A stretch of DNA of 64,000 nt from Pasteurella oralis (GCF_002850605.1 NZ_NXGB01000004.1:241306-305305); one strand, 5' to 3'. Positions 1 through 9,022 are shown, counted from the first letter of the stretch. Made by a program: numbers and translations. The notes: a model not told the origin generated them from the sequence alone.

Positions 1-22
1 TCAATTAAACAAGAGAAAATGT

Positions 23-499
23 ATGTCAAAATCAAATTATATCACCCGTGCTGGCTGGAACGCGTTAGATCAAGAACTGAAATTTCTGTGGAAAGATGAG
101 CGTCCCAAAGTGACACAAGCGGTTTCTGATGCAGCAGCGTTAGGCGATCGAAGTGAAAACGCAGAATATATTTATGGCAAACGTCGTTTACGTGAAATTG
201 ATCGTCGTGTACGCTTTCTCACCAAACGTTTAGAAGTGCTACAAATTGTTGATTATCACCCCAAACAAGAAGGTAAAGTTTTTTTTGGCGCTTGGGTGAC
301 TCTGGAAAATGAAGCCGGTGAAGAAAAACAATATCGTATTGTGGGTTGTGATGAATTTGATCCAGCAAAAAATTGGATTTCGATTGATTCCCCCGTCGCA
401 CGTGCGCTCATTGGTAAGTCTATTGATGATGAAATTAAAGTAGAAACGCCATCAGGTTTAGTTATACTCTATGTGAATCAAATTTGGTATGAGAAGTAG
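23..499 (+). CDS. greB: Transcription elongation factor GreB
   Basis: GreB enters the RNA polymerase secondary channel and stimulates cleavage of the backtracked transcript so that stalled elongation can resume. The 158-residue protein has the family's usual size and two-part form: an N-terminal coiled coil (about residues 8-75) and a C-terminal FKBP-like domain. The acidic tip that coordinates the catalytic metal is visible as GDRSENAEY, with D42 and E45. The basic patch around residues 53-70 (GKRRLREIDRRVRF) favours GreB over GreA. The start at 23 gives the canonical N-terminus MSKSNYIT; an out-of-frame ATG lies four bases upstream. The gene is followed at once by a strong hairpin shared with the convergent esterase gene. 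Confidence 0.96.
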   Translation: MSKSNYITRAGWNALDQELKFLWKDERPKVTQAVSDAAALGDRSENAEYIYGKRRLREIDRRVRFLTKRLEVLQIVDYHPKQEGKVFFGAWVTLENEAGEEKQYRIVGCDEFDPAKNWISIDSPVARALIGKSIDDEIKVETPSGLVILYVNQIWYEK

Positions 500-525
500 A
501 AAGAGGCACAACCATGTGCCTCTTT
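500..525. terminator. Bidirectional terminator between greB and the esterase gene
   Basis: A perfect 11-bp stem (AAAGAGGCACA / TGTGCCTCTTT) with a 4-base loop sits between the greB stop and the end of the convergent minus-strand gene. The A/T-rich stem ends can serve either direction, although no long T run follows. Confidence 0.8.
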
Positions 526-531
526 GAGAAA

Positions 532-1281
532 TTATTTTACCTTATGCTGAGTAAAATGTTGTGTGAAGAAATAAGTGTGTTGTCCAATAGAATCTGCCCA
601 ATAAGCCCATGTGTGTCCACCCGGTTTTTCGGTATAAGTATGTGGAATATTTAAATCGAGTAGTTTTCGATGTAACTCACGGTTTGGTTCAATAAAGAAA
701 TCATCTATACCACAGTCAATGATAATCTGGCTTTTAGTAAAAATTAAACTATGTGCTAAGTCCTTAATATTATAGTTATGCCAATGATCATTCACTACAG
801 CTGCAATTCCCCAATTATTTTTAAACTGTTCAATATTTACACCACCGCTCATGCTCCCGATCTGACCAAACACATTCTGATTTTTAATACCAATATATAA
901 CGCACCAAATCCACCCATACTTAACCCAGTAATTGCACGCTGTTCTTTCGTTGGGTCAGTTGCATAATGTTTATCAATATATTCCACCAGCTCTTTTGCA
1001 ACAAAGGTGTAATATTTGGAGTCTTTTTTCAACTCACTATCTAAGTACCAGCTATCATAGTTACCATCTGGTGAAACATAAATCACATCATATTTATCTG
1101 CTAATTCACCCAGTCCTGTTTTATCTGGATAATTGCGATTGTTGCCTGACCAACCATGTAGCGTATAAATCGTACTATATTTTTTGGTATCGGCATATCC
1201 CTCTGGCAAAACAACTGTGACAGGTATGTTTTTGTTCATCGCTTGGCTATAAACTTCAATGTTTTTCTCACTAAATGCCAT
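532..1281 (-). CDS. Esterase-D-family alpha/beta hydrolase, probably cut off from its signal peptide
   Basis: The protein is an alpha/beta hydrolase of the putative esterase family (Esterase D, S-formylglutathione hydrolase and mycolyltransferase relatives). The nucleophile elbow is GLSMGG (S121 counted from this ATG), the acid is likely D193 or D194 (CGIDDF), and the histidine is H223 (PGGHTW). The likely oxyanion strand reads LHGWSG. The natural substrate cannot be read from the sequence. The ATG at 1281 has no ribosome binding site. Upstream, an ATG at 1340 with GAGAGG six bases before it starts a typical signal peptide (MKKMILISSVF) in another frame; one extra T in the T6 run at 1307-1312 would join it to the mature part through LGLCYSAASMAF. 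The gene is therefore either a fresh frameshift mutant, a slippage-switchable gene, or carries a sequencing error. Confidence 0.8.
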   Translation of the reverse strand: MAFSEKNIEVYSQAMNKNIPVTVVLPEGYADTKKYSTIYTLHGWSGNNRNYPDKTGLGELADKYDVIYVSPDGNYDSWYLDSELKKDSKYYTFVAKELVEYIDKHYATDPTKEQRAITGLSMGGFGALYIGIKNQNVFGQIGSMSGGVNIEQFKNNWGIAAVVNDHWHNYNIKDLAHSLIFTKSQIIIDCGIDDFFIEPNRELHRKLLDLNIPHTYTEKPGGHTWAYWADSIGQHTYFFTQHFTQHKVK

Positions 1282-1340
1282 ACTGGCAGCGGAATAACAA
1301 AGCCCTAAAAAACACTAGAGATTAAAATCATTTTTTTCAT
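1282..1340 (-). other. Out-of-frame signal-peptide segment of the esterase gene
   Basis: The minus strand carries GAGAGG (1347-1352), then ATG at 1340 and codons for MKKMILISSVF followed by TAG. Adding one T to the six-T run (plus-strand A6, 1307-1312) restores a hydrophobic signal peptide with an SAAS-type cleavage region fused to the esterase. This shows that the ancestral start is 1340, not 1281. Confidence 0.8.
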
Positions 1341-1542
1341 AAATCGCCTCTCTTATTATGTAAGCATTGACATCCAAAGCTGAGATACAGCCTGATATTC
1401 TCAATAAGCAATATAGATCTGTGCTGTACATAAAGCAAACAATTTACTGATGGGTTTTATAGCGAGAAGGAATAAGCCAATTCAACTAGCAAGGAAAATT
1501 TAAGTAAAACTGACCGCACTTAAAACAGAAGTGACAAATAAA

Positions 1543-1566
1543 AAGGGAGCTTTAAGTGGCTCCCTT
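1543..1566 (-). terminator. Rho-independent terminator of the satP-like gene
   Basis: An 8-bp stem (AAGGGAGC / GCTCCCTT) lies 20 bases past the stop codon. Read on the minus strand it is followed by TTTTTATTT. An uptake-signal core (ACCGCACTT, 1513-1521) sits just beyond it. Confidence 0.82.
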
Positions 1567-1585
1567 GTATCAATAATATAATGGC

Positions 1586-2149
1586 CTATTTTTTCGCACC
1601 GATTGGTAAAATTTCACGCCCGTAAGAGTCGATAAGCATCTCTGCTGCAGCTAAGTAAAATGCGCAAAGGGCAGTCACTAAACCTAAATAACCACCAACA
1701 TTCACAATACTGTGGTTTTCTGTTGCATCACCAATCGCTAATGCATAGAAAGTCAGTGTTAAAAAGAAGAAAATCGTTTGTAAGGCACGTGGCTTGCTAA
1801 AAGAAGCCAAGAACATCATTAACGTAAATGTTCCCCAAATCGCTAAATACCAACCGACAAATTGTGGCGCGGTATTACCTTTAAAGAAGATAACAAATAA
1901 TGCCCATGACCACCAAAATGCACCATAACTAATAAAGGCTGTGAAACCAAAAGTATTGCCTTTTTTGTACTCAAACATACCTGCAATAATTTGTGCAGTG
2001 CCACCAAAAGCAAATGCCATACCAAATACAAGACCTAAATTTTGCGCGTCAAAAAAACCACCATTAATTAAACTTAATAACCATGTTGTTAAAGCAAAAC
2101 CACATAGACCTAACGGACCTGGGTTTGCATAATTTTTTGCTGATGACAT
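1586..2149 (-). CDS. satP: SatP/YaaH-type acetate-succinate transporter (GPR1/FUN34/YaaH family)
   Basis: This is an inner-membrane transporter of the AceTr family, which moves acetate and succinate with protons. The signature near the N-terminus, NPGPLGLCGFALTTW, corresponds to the family's NPAPLGL motif, and six hydrophobic segments follow across about 187 residues, close to the 188 of E. coli SatP. A longer reading frame to 2266 exists, but the ATG at 2149 is preceded by AAGGAA at seven bases and gives the family's normal N-terminus, so I chose it. The gene diverges from adhE across a region with an FNR box. Acetate uptake or export beside the fermentative ethanol enzyme makes metabolic sense; that link is inference. 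Confidence 0.87.
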   Translation of the reverse strand: MSSAKNYANPGPLGLCGFALTTWLLSLINGGFFDAQNLGLVFGMAFAFGGTAQIIAGMFEYKKGNTFGFTAFISYGAFWWSWALFVIFFKGNTAPQFVGWYLAIWGTFTLMMFLASFSKPRALQTIFFFLTLTFYALAIGDATENHSIVNVGGYLGLVTALCAFYLAAAEMLIDSYGREILPIGAKK

Positions 2150-2277
2150 AACAAGTTTCCTTAGAAATAAATAAAAATATCGGGCGATAAAAGGTGCGAT
2201 AGTATCCACGATCTTTCGCCAGAAATAAAGAGGGAAGCAAAAAAATATTGTATATAAAACAAGCACACCAAAAAAAG

Positions 2278-2291
2278 TTGATCAAAATCAC
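2278..2291. promoter_or_regulatory. FNR-type site between satP and adhE
   Basis: TTGATCAAAATCAC matches the FNR consensus TTGAT-N4-ATCAA at 9 of 10 positions. Its centre (2284.5) is 41.5 bp before the start site expected from a -10 hexamer TATGCT (2314-2319) upstream of adhE, which is class II activator spacing. On the other strand a TATACA hexamer (2249-2254) places a possible satP start site at nearly the same distance. Anaerobic activation of adhE is therefore likely. Confidence 0.7.
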
Positions 2292-2393
2292 ACTTTCGGT
2301 GGATTTTGCCGATTATGCTACTTTTTAGGTATATAAATGACTATAATTTTTTCAGTTTAAATAATTTAATTTTATAAATCTTTAGGAGAAATC

Positions 2394-5021
2394 ATGATGA
2401 GTCATACTGCTGAAAAGACTATCAGCCCTGCACAAGCAGAAGTCAACATGCTAGTTGAAAAAGGGTTATTGGCATTAGAAGAATTCCGCCAATTGAACCA
2501 ACAACAAGTAGACTATATTGTCGCCAAAGCTTCTGTTGCTGCATTAGATCAACATGGGGTGCTAGCCATGCATGCCTATGAAGAAACAGGACGTGGTGTG
2601 TTTGAAGACAAGGCAACTAAAAATCTCTTTGCTTGCGAATATGTAGTTAATAATATGCGTAACTTAAAAACTGTTGGAGTAATAAGTGAAGATGATGTCA
2701 CTGGTATTACTGAAATTGCCGACCCAGTTGGCGTTGTCTGTGGTATCACACCAACAACTAACCCAACTTCTACCACCATTTTCAAAGCCCTTATCTCACT
2801 AAAAACCCGCAATCCTATTATTTTTGCTTTCCATCCTTCTGCACAACAATCTTCAGCTCATGCCGCGCAAATAGTGTATCAAGCCGCTGTTGAAGCTGGC
2901 GCACCTAAAAATTGTATTCAGTGGATCGAAAAACCATCAATGGAAGGCACTGCAGCACTAATGAAACACCCAGGTATTGCTACGATTCTTGCTACTGGCG
3001 GTAATGCGATGGTAGAAGCGGCCTATTCTTGCGGCAAACCTGCGCTTGGTGTAGGTGCGGGTAATGTGCCTGCCTATGTTGAAAAAACAGCAGATCTTAA
3101 ACAAGCTGTACATGACATTGTAATGTCTAAAGCCTTTGATAACGGTATGATTTGTGCTTCAGAACAAGCAGCAATCGTTGACCAAGAAATTTACGATGCC
3201 TTTATTGCTGAAATGCAATCTTACGGTGTATATGTGGTGAATAAAAAAGAAAAAGCGCTGTTAGAAACCTTTTTATTTGGAGTGAAAGCTAATAGCACAA
3301 ATTGTAGTGGGGCAAAATTAAATGCCGCGGTTGTCGGTAAACCAGCCATTTGGATCGCAGAACAAGCAGGCTTTAAAGTGCCAGAAAAAACTAATATTTT
3401 AATGGCAGAATGTAAAGAAGTCGGTGAAAAAGAACCACTCACACGCGAAAAATTATCGCCAGTATTAGCTATCTTAAAATCAACTTCAACTGAACATGGT
3501 TTTGCATTATCAGAAGCAATGGTTAACTTCCATGGTCTAGGTCACTCTGCAGCAATTCATACGAAAGATGCGGATATTGCTAAAGCGTATGGTGAACGAG
3601 TAAAAGCGATTCGTGTCATCTGGAACTCACCTTCCACCTTTGGCGGTATTGGCGATGTATATAACGCTTTCCTTCCTTCTCTTACCCTTGGTTGTGGTTC
3701 TTATGGTAAAAACGCTGTAGGGAACAACGTAAGTGCGGTTAATTTATTAAATATTAAACGAGTAGGAAGACGGAGAAATAACATGCAGTGGTTTAAAGTG
3801 CCTTCAAAAATCTATTTTGAACGTGATTCAATTCAATATTTACAATCAATGAAAGGCATGGAACGTGTCGTTATCGTCACGGATAGAACTATGGTGGATT
3901 TAGGCTTTGTAGAAAAAATTGCAAAACAAATCACAGCGCGTGGTAATCATGTCACTTATCAATTATTTGCAGATGTTGAGCCAGATCCTTCAATTGAAAC
4001 TGTGCAACGTGGTGTGGAATTAATCCGTAATTATCAACCAGATACTATTATTGCTTTAGGTGGTGGCTCGGCAATGGATGCCGCCAAAGTGATGTGGTTG
4101 TTTTATGAACAACCCGAAGTGGATTTCCGTGATTTAGTACAAAAGTTCATGGATATCCGCAAACGTGCGTTCAAATTCCCACAATTAGGGCGTAAAGCAC
4201 GTTTTGTTGGTATTCCAACGACATCAGGAACAGGTTCAGAAGTCACCCCATTTGCCGTGATCACTGAAGGTGATAAAAAATACCCAATCGCAGATTATTC
4301 ACTCACACCAACAGTTGCCATTGTAGATCCAGCTTTAGTTATGACAGTACCCGCGCATGTGGCTGCTGATACGGGCTTAGATGTGTTAACTCATGCCACA
4401 GAAGCCTATGTGTCAGTACTTGCTAACGACTTCACTGACGGTCTAGCCTTACAAGCAATTAAATTAGTATTTGAACATTTAGAGCGCTCTGTAACAGAAA
4501 AAAATCCTGAATCCCGTGAAAAAATGCATAATGCTTCAACTATTGCTGGTATGGCGTTTGCTAATGCATTCTTGGGTATGAATCATTCATTAGCACACAA
4601 AATTGGTGGGCGTTTCCATACCCCGCATGGGCGTACTAATGCAGTCTTAATGCCACATGTGATTCGTTATAATGGCACTCGTCCACAAAAAACTGCGACT
4701 TGGCCAAAATATAACTATTACAAAGCTGATGTGAAATACCAAGAAATTGCACGTATGCTTGGCTTACCATGTGCTACACCAGAAGAAGGCGTAAAATCAT
4801 TTGCCCAAGCCTGTTATGAACTGGCAGAACGTGTTGGTATTAAAATGTCCTTCAAAGAACAAGGTATTGATGAACAAGAGTGGATGGAGGCACGTCGCCA
4901 AATTGCTTTAGCTGCATTTGAAGACCAATGCTCACCCGCTAACCCACGCTTGCCAGTCGTCACCGATATGGAAGTGATTTTAACCAATGCTTATCATGGT
5001 TATCAGCCAAATCAGTACTAA
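2394..5021 (+). CDS. adhE: Bifunctional acetaldehyde-CoA / alcohol dehydrogenase AdhE
   Basis: AdhE reduces acetyl-CoA to acetaldehyde and then ethanol, reoxidising two NADH in fermentation. The 875-residue protein contains both domains: an N-terminal CoA-acylating aldehyde dehydrogenase (about 10-440) with the catalytic cysteine C254 in GMICASEQ, and a C-terminal iron-dependent alcohol dehydrogenase (about 460-870) with the nucleotide-binding GGGSAMDAAK, the GTGSEVTPFAV motif, and metal-binding histidines in HSLAHKIGG and FHTPHGR. The length is close to E. coli AdhE (891). AGGAGA precedes two in-frame ATGs (2394 and 2397); either may be used. The gene ends before a USS-dyad hairpin and appears monocistronic. 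The FNR site upstream predicts anaerobic induction. Confidence 0.97.
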   Translation: MMSHTAEKTISPAQAEVNMLVEKGLLALEEFRQLNQQQVDYIVAKASVAALDQHGVLAMHAYEETGRGVFEDKATKNLFACEYVVNNMRNLKTVGVISEDDVTGITEIADPVGVVCGITPTTNPTSTTIFKALISLKTRNPIIFAFHPSAQQSSAHAAQIVYQAAVEAGAPKNCIQWIEKPSMEGTAALMKHPGIATILATGGNAMVEAAYSCGKPALGVGAGNVPAYVEKTADLKQAVHDIVMSKAFDNGMICASEQAAIVDQEIYDAFIAEMQSYGVYVVNKKEKALLETFLFGVKANSTNCSGAKLNAAVVGKPAIWIAEQAGFKVPEKTNILMAECKEVGEKEPLTREKLSPVLAILKSTSTEHGFALSEAMVNFHGLGHSAAIHTKDADIAKAYGERVKAIRVIWNSPSTFGGIGDVYNAFLPSLTLGCGSYGKNAVGNNVSAVNLLNIKRVGRRRNNMQWFKVPSKIYFERDSIQYLQSMKGMERVVIVTDRTMVDLGFVEKIAKQITARGNHVTYQLFADVEPDPSIETVQRGVELIRNYQPDTIIALGGGSAMDAAKVMWLFYEQPEVDFRDLVQKFMDIRKRAFKFPQLGRKARFVGIPTTSGTGSEVTPFAVITEGDKKYPIADYSLTPTVAIVDPALVMTVPAHVAADTGLDVLTHATEAYVSVLANDFTDGLALQAIKLVFEHLERSVTEKNPESREKMHNASTIAGMAFANAFLGMNHSLAHKIGGRFHTPHGRTNAVLMPHVIRYNGTRPQKTATWPKYNYYKADVKYQEIARMLGLPCATPEEGVKSFAQACYELAERVGIKMSFKEQGIDEQEWMEARRQIALAAFEDQCSPANPRLPVVTDMEVILTNAYHGYQPNQY

Positions 5022-5041
5022 TTTAGCTATAGGCTAAAACC

Positions 5042-5082
5042 AAAGTGCGGTCAAAATTTTACAAATTTGTACCGCACTTTTT
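5042..5082 (+). terminator. USS-dyad terminator after adhE
   Basis: Two inverted uptake-signal cores (AAAGTGCGGT at 5042 and ACCGCACTTT ending at 5080) can pair as a 10-bp stem with about 19 bases between, followed by a T run. This is a common way for Pasteurellaceae to combine terminator and uptake sequence. Confidence 0.82.
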
Positions 5083-5095
5083 AAGTTGGCAGACA

Positions 5096-5121
5096 TAAAG
5101 CGCTGTATTAACAGCGCTTTA
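5096..5121 (-). terminator. Hairpin terminator of the ABC importer operon
   Basis: A perfect 11-bp stem (TAAAGCGCTGT / ACAGCGCTTTA) with a 4-base loop lies 18 bases past the stop of the last minus-strand ABC gene. Confidence 0.78.
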
Positions 5122-5139
5122 TCTACTTTGAACAAAAGC

Positions 5140-6198
5140 TTACTCCACAGGATACCAATGCAAGCGACTAAATGCGATCTGACAAGCTTCCCCTTCTTTT
5201 GGTCCCGCATCACGTCGTCCTTTTTGTACACGTAATTCTTGTTGACCAATCAGAATACTGTAATCAACCACTTCACCTAAGTAGGAGCGACGTTTTACTA
5301 CGCCCGGAATACCGCCTTGATTAACAAAATCAACTTCTGACGGACGTGTTGCCAAAATGGCCTGACCTTGCTGAATCAGCTCGCTAGTAGGTGTAGGTTG
5401 AATAACAAAATGTCCCTCAATACCAGCAAAAGACACACCTTGTGCGGATAGCCCCACATTTAACTGATTAGATAGCCCAATGAAGTTAAAGACAAATTTA
5501 TTGGCAGGATTGTTATACACATTTAACGGTGTATCAATTTGTTCGATCATCCCTTTTTTCATCACTAAAATGCGATCCGATAATGCCATTGCTTCTGCTT
5601 GGTCATGAGTCACATAGATAATTGAAAAACCAAATTTACGTTGTAATGCTTTGATTTCAAAGCGCATTTCTTCCCTTAAATGCGGATCCAAACTCGATAA
5701 GGGTTCATCTAATAACATCACATCAGGATTTAACGCTAAAGCGCGTGCTAAAGCGACACGCTGTTTACCACCACCAGATAAATCATCAGGGCTTTTATCT
5801 GCCACTTTCAATAAATTGGTGTGCTTTAGTGCCTCTTTAGTGCGGGTTTCAATTTCCTGCTTGGACAAATTTTTCAACGTCAATGGAAATGCCACATTGT
5901 CATACACTGTCATATGCGGCCAGACCGCAAAAGCTTGGAATACCATACCAAAATTTCGTTTTTCTGGTGGTAAATAAAAGTTTGTCACTTTCGAAGAAAG
6001 TAAGCGTTCGCCTACACGAATCTCACCACCATCAAGGTCTTCAAAGCCTGCAATCATACGTAATGTAGTCGTTTTACCGCAGCCTGAAGGTCCTAACATA
6101 GAAAAGCACTCGCCTTTTTCAATCGATAAACTCAGATCTGGAATCGCAATGACATCACCGAATTTTTTCATCACATGATTAAGTTGAATATAACTCAT
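5140..6198 (-). CDS. ABC importer ATPase (Fe3+/organophosphate-type), last gene of operon
   Basis: This is a cytoplasmic ATP-binding subunit of the FbpC/PotA/AfuC class, 352 residues. It shows Walker A GPSGCGKTT (about residue 36), the signature LSGGGKQR, Walker B VMLLDEP with the D-loop SLD, and the switch histidine in YVTHDQAEAMALSD. A C-terminal regulatory OB-type (TOBE) region follows residue 240. It is the second ATPase of a four-gene operon. Its neighbour two genes upstream is a related but clearly different ATPase, so the transporter may use a heterodimeric nucleotide-binding pair. It starts 21 bases after the permease stop behind AAGGAGAAC. The substrate is unknown; database names of the Fe3+ type for this family are often misleading. 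Confidence 0.85.
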   Translation of the reverse strand: MSYIQLNHVMKKFGDVIAIPDLSLSIEKGECFSMLGPSGCGKTTTLRMIAGFEDLDGGEIRVGERLLSSKVTNFYLPPEKRNFGMVFQAFAVWPHMTVYDNVAFPLTLKNLSKQEIETRTKEALKHTNLLKVADKSPDDLSGGGKQRVALARALALNPDVMLLDEPLSSLDPHLREEMRFEIKALQRKFGFSIIYVTHDQAEAMALSDRILVMKKGMIEQIDTPLNVYNNPANKFVFNFIGLSNQLNVGLSAQGVSFAGIEGHFVIQPTPTSELIQQGQAILATRPSEVDFVNQGGIPGVVKRRSYLGEVVDYSILIGQQELRVQKGRRDAGPKEGEACQIAFSRLHWYPVE

Positions 6199-6219
6199 AG
6201 TGTTCTCCTTAAAATTCGG

Positions 6220-7917
6220 CTATTTCTGTGTTTTCTTCTCGGCATAACGTTTAATGACCGTTTGCCCAAACACAATGATAATCAATGCAATACCTGCGAG
6301 TGCAGCCGAATAAACCGTTTCGCCATCTTCGTTCAGCGTATAAATTGCCACCCCAATAGTTCGTGTAGACGGGCCATATAACATGACAGATACCGTTAAC
6401 TCACGTAGTGCAGGAAGGAAGATTAAGAAAAATGCGGCAATCATACCCGGACGAACTAAAGGGACAACCACATCTTTCAAAGACTGCCACATACTTGCGC
6501 CACAAGCACGTGCTGCTTCAACTAACGAATCATGGACTTGTTCCAATGCGGCAGAGTTCGCTTTCAAGGAAAATGCCATGTAACGTGCAATATACGCGAT
6601 CAGAATAATCCAAACGGTGTTGTATAAATTAATACCAAATTTACCACTCCAAGCTAAGATTACTCCTAACGCAATAACTGAACCGGGCACAGAGAATGGC
6701 AGCATGCCTAAAAACTCTAAAATACCTTTGCCCTTAACACGCATTTTCACGATCACATAAGAAATCATTACACCTGCAAACATCGTAATCACTGCGGCGG
6801 CTAAGCCTAGTAATACACTGTTGCGAATCGCATCTTTAGTCAGCTGCCAATCAAACAAGATAAATTTATAATTATCTAAGGTGAGGTTTTCCCAAGTGAT
6901 TGGTAAGCCATAGGTTTTTAATCCACCCACAATAAAAATAGTGACTGTTGGCAAGACAATGGTGAACGCGATATAAAGCAAACAGATGATTAATAACGGC
7001 ATTCTTAATCCTCTGAGCTTCACTTCAACAGGACGGAAACTTTTACCTGCAATGATTTGGAAACGTCCTCGATTTAAAATTTTGTTTTGCAGCCAAATAA
7101 TTAACGCCGCTGTGGCAACTAACACCGTAGCCAATACTGTTCCAGTACGAATCGCTTCAAAACTTCCCGCACTTTGGTGAATACGTTCATAAATTAAGGT
7201 TGGGATATTGAAAATCCCATTTTCTACTCCTAATACTGCAACTGTACCAAAGTGAGCCATGGAATACAGCATGATCAGTAATGCACCCGACACAATACTC
7301 GGCATGACTAATGGAATTGTAATTTTACGGGTAATAGTAAATAAACTGGCACCTGAAATACGCGCAGACTCTTCTAAAGTTGGATCCATCCGTTCTAATG
7401 CCCCACATACTTGAATAAAGACAAACGGGAACAGATACATGGTTTCTACCGCCATAATGCCTGCGTAGCTATAAATATTGAAAATCGGATCTTCTAGACC
7501 AAAGGTATCCATGAAGAAACGGTTAATATAGCCGGCACGAGGAGAAAGCAACATTTTCCAAGCTAATGCGCCAATAAATGATGGCAACATGAAAGGCACT
7601 AAAAACATCACTTTCATAAAACCCTTATAAGGTAAGTCAGTTCGTGTCACCAACCAAGCAAAAAATGTACCTACAATGGTGCTCATGATAGTCACACCAA
7701 CCGCAATAAATAAGGAGTTAAGCAATGCTTCATAAGTTTCTTGCTGTTGTAAAATCGTCACTACGTCAGTGACATTAAATTGTCCATTAACCCAAAAGGA
7801 ATTAATAAAAATTAATAACACCGGTACAGCAACAACAATCACTAAAATCCCAATGGATAAGGCGAGAATTGCATTTGCCACATTAAATGGACTTTTTTTC
7901 TGAATAACCGCTGCCAT
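6220..7917 (-). CDS. Fused two-domain ABC permease
   Basis: This inner-membrane permease has 565 residues and about twelve membrane segments. It is two binding-protein-dependent permease domains in one chain, as in FbpB/HitB/AfuB. Two EAA coupling loops are visible: EESARISGASLFTITRK in the first half (about residues 183-200) and EAARACGASMWQSLKD in the second (about 470-485). One chain therefore supplies both halves of the channel. The gene sits 2 bases from the upstream ATPase and 21 from the downstream one, so all are cotranscribed. Substrate is not shown by the sequence; the divergent PgtBC-like sensor suggests a phosphorylated carboxylate or sugar. Confidence 0.88.
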   Translation of the reverse strand: MAAVIQKKSPFNVANAILALSIGILVIVVAVPVLLIFINSFWVNGQFNVTDVVTILQQQETYEALLNSLFIAVGVTIMSTIVGTFFAWLVTRTDLPYKGFMKVMFLVPFMLPSFIGALAWKMLLSPRAGYINRFFMDTFGLEDPIFNIYSYAGIMAVETMYLFPFVFIQVCGALERMDPTLEESARISGASLFTITRKITIPLVMPSIVSGALLIMLYSMAHFGTVAVLGVENGIFNIPTLIYERIHQSAGSFEAIRTGTVLATVLVATAALIIWLQNKILNRGRFQIIAGKSFRPVEVKLRGLRMPLLIICLLYIAFTIVLPTVTIFIVGGLKTYGLPITWENLTLDNYKFILFDWQLTKDAIRNSVLLGLAAAVITMFAGVMISYVIVKMRVKGKGILEFLGMLPFSVPGSVIALGVILAWSGKFGINLYNTVWIILIAYIARYMAFSLKANSAALEQVHDSLVEAARACGASMWQSLKDVVVPLVRPGMIAAFFLIFLPALRELTVSVMLYGPSTRTIGVAIYTLNEDGETVYSAALAGIALIIIVFGQTVIKRYAEKKTQK

Positions 7918-7919
7918 TG

Positions 7920-9008
7920 TTATTCCCTCCCTTGTTGGACAGCTTGTTGATTGTCAGCAAACCAAAGTAAATCGTGGAAATTGACATAACAATCATCACC
8001 CTCTGTAAACATCAAATCATGCTGCAATGCCGTATTCGTTGATACTTCCGTACGTAACAACACACCATCAATATCAATCATGTAATCCATGATTGCACCG
8101 AGAAAACTGGCTCGTACAATCTTGCCTTTTAACCCACTGCCAGTTTTACTTAACATGATATCTGATGGACGACAACCTAATTTGCCATGCTCTGCGGGTA
8201 AGTTAGCCCATTCAATCGCCTGCATACCTTGCCCAACAAAATGTCGCCCCTGCTCATAGCGCACGGGAATAAAATTGGCTAATCCCATAAATTTAAACAC
8301 CATTTCATTGGCAGATTTTTCATAGATCTCCCATGGTGTACCAATTTGTTGAATATGCCCATCTTTATCCATAATGGCTAAACGATCTGAAATAGCGAGC
8401 GCAATTTCTTGATCATGTGTTACATATAAAATAGTAATACCTAATTTTTTTTGTAACTCTTTGATCTCAAAACGCATTTCTTCTCTTAAATTTGCATCCA
8501 AATTATTCAACGGCTCATCAAGCAACATCAAAGAAGGCTTTGCTACTAATGCCCTAGCTAAAGCAACCCGTTGTTGTTGTCCACCAGAAAGCTGTGAAGG
8601 CAAACGTTGTTCTAATCCAGTTAAATTAACTAAATCAACAACATCCATCACTTGCTGCTGAATCACTGCTTTATCTAACGCCTTTAACTTTAATGGATAG
8701 GCAATATTGTCAAAGACAGTCATATGCGGCCAAACCGCATAATCTTGAAAGACCACGCCTAAACTGCGCTGATCAGGCTGGATATCAATACCTGCAACAG
8801 GATCAGAAACAACATGTTCATCAATTAAAATTCGTCCAGCATCTGGGACTTCAAAGCCAGCAAGTAGACGCAGTAATACTGTTTTCCCACAGCCAGATGG
8901 CCCGAGAAGGGTAAAGCATTCGCCGTCTTTCACCACAAGCGATAAATCTTTTAACACCTCATTCGAACCAAATGCCTTACTGACATTTTCGAAAGTGATT
9001 GTTGCCAT
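7920..9008 (-). CDS. ABC importer ATPase (Fe3+/organophosphate-type), second gene of operon
   Basis: A 362-residue ATP-binding subunit of the same broad class as the last gene of the operon but with its own sequence. Walker A is GPSGCGKTV, the signature LSGGQQQR, Walker B LMLLDEP with NNLD, and the switch histidine lies in YVTHDQEIALAISD. A TOBE-like C-terminal part follows residue 240. Both operon ATPases look catalytically complete. The start has AGGAGTG a few bases before it, and the stop lies 2 bases before the permease start. Confidence 0.85.
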   Translation of the reverse strand: MATITFENVSKAFGSNEVLKDLSLVVKDGECFTLLGPSGCGKTVLLRLLAGFEVPDAGRILIDEHVVSDPVAGIDIQPDQRSLGVVFQDYAVWPHMTVFDNIAYPLKLKALDKAVIQQQVMDVVDLVNLTGLEQRLPSQLSGGQQQRVALARALVAKPSLMLLDEPLNNLDANLREEMRFEIKELQKKLGITILYVTHDQEIALAISDRLAIMDKDGHIQQIGTPWEIYEKSANEMVFKFMGLANFIPVRYEQGRHFVGQGMQAIEWANLPAEHGKLGCRPSDIMLSKTGSGLKGKIVRASFLGAIMDYMIDIDGVLLRTEVSTNTALQHDLMFTEGDDCYVNFHDLLWFADNQQAVQQGRE

Positions 9009-9022
9009 AAAGCACTCCTGTT

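Noticed and set aside
5034..5249. 71-codon frame after adhE on the minus strand
   Set aside because: It spans a terminator hairpin and overlaps the ABC ATPase C-terminus in another frame, with no family features.
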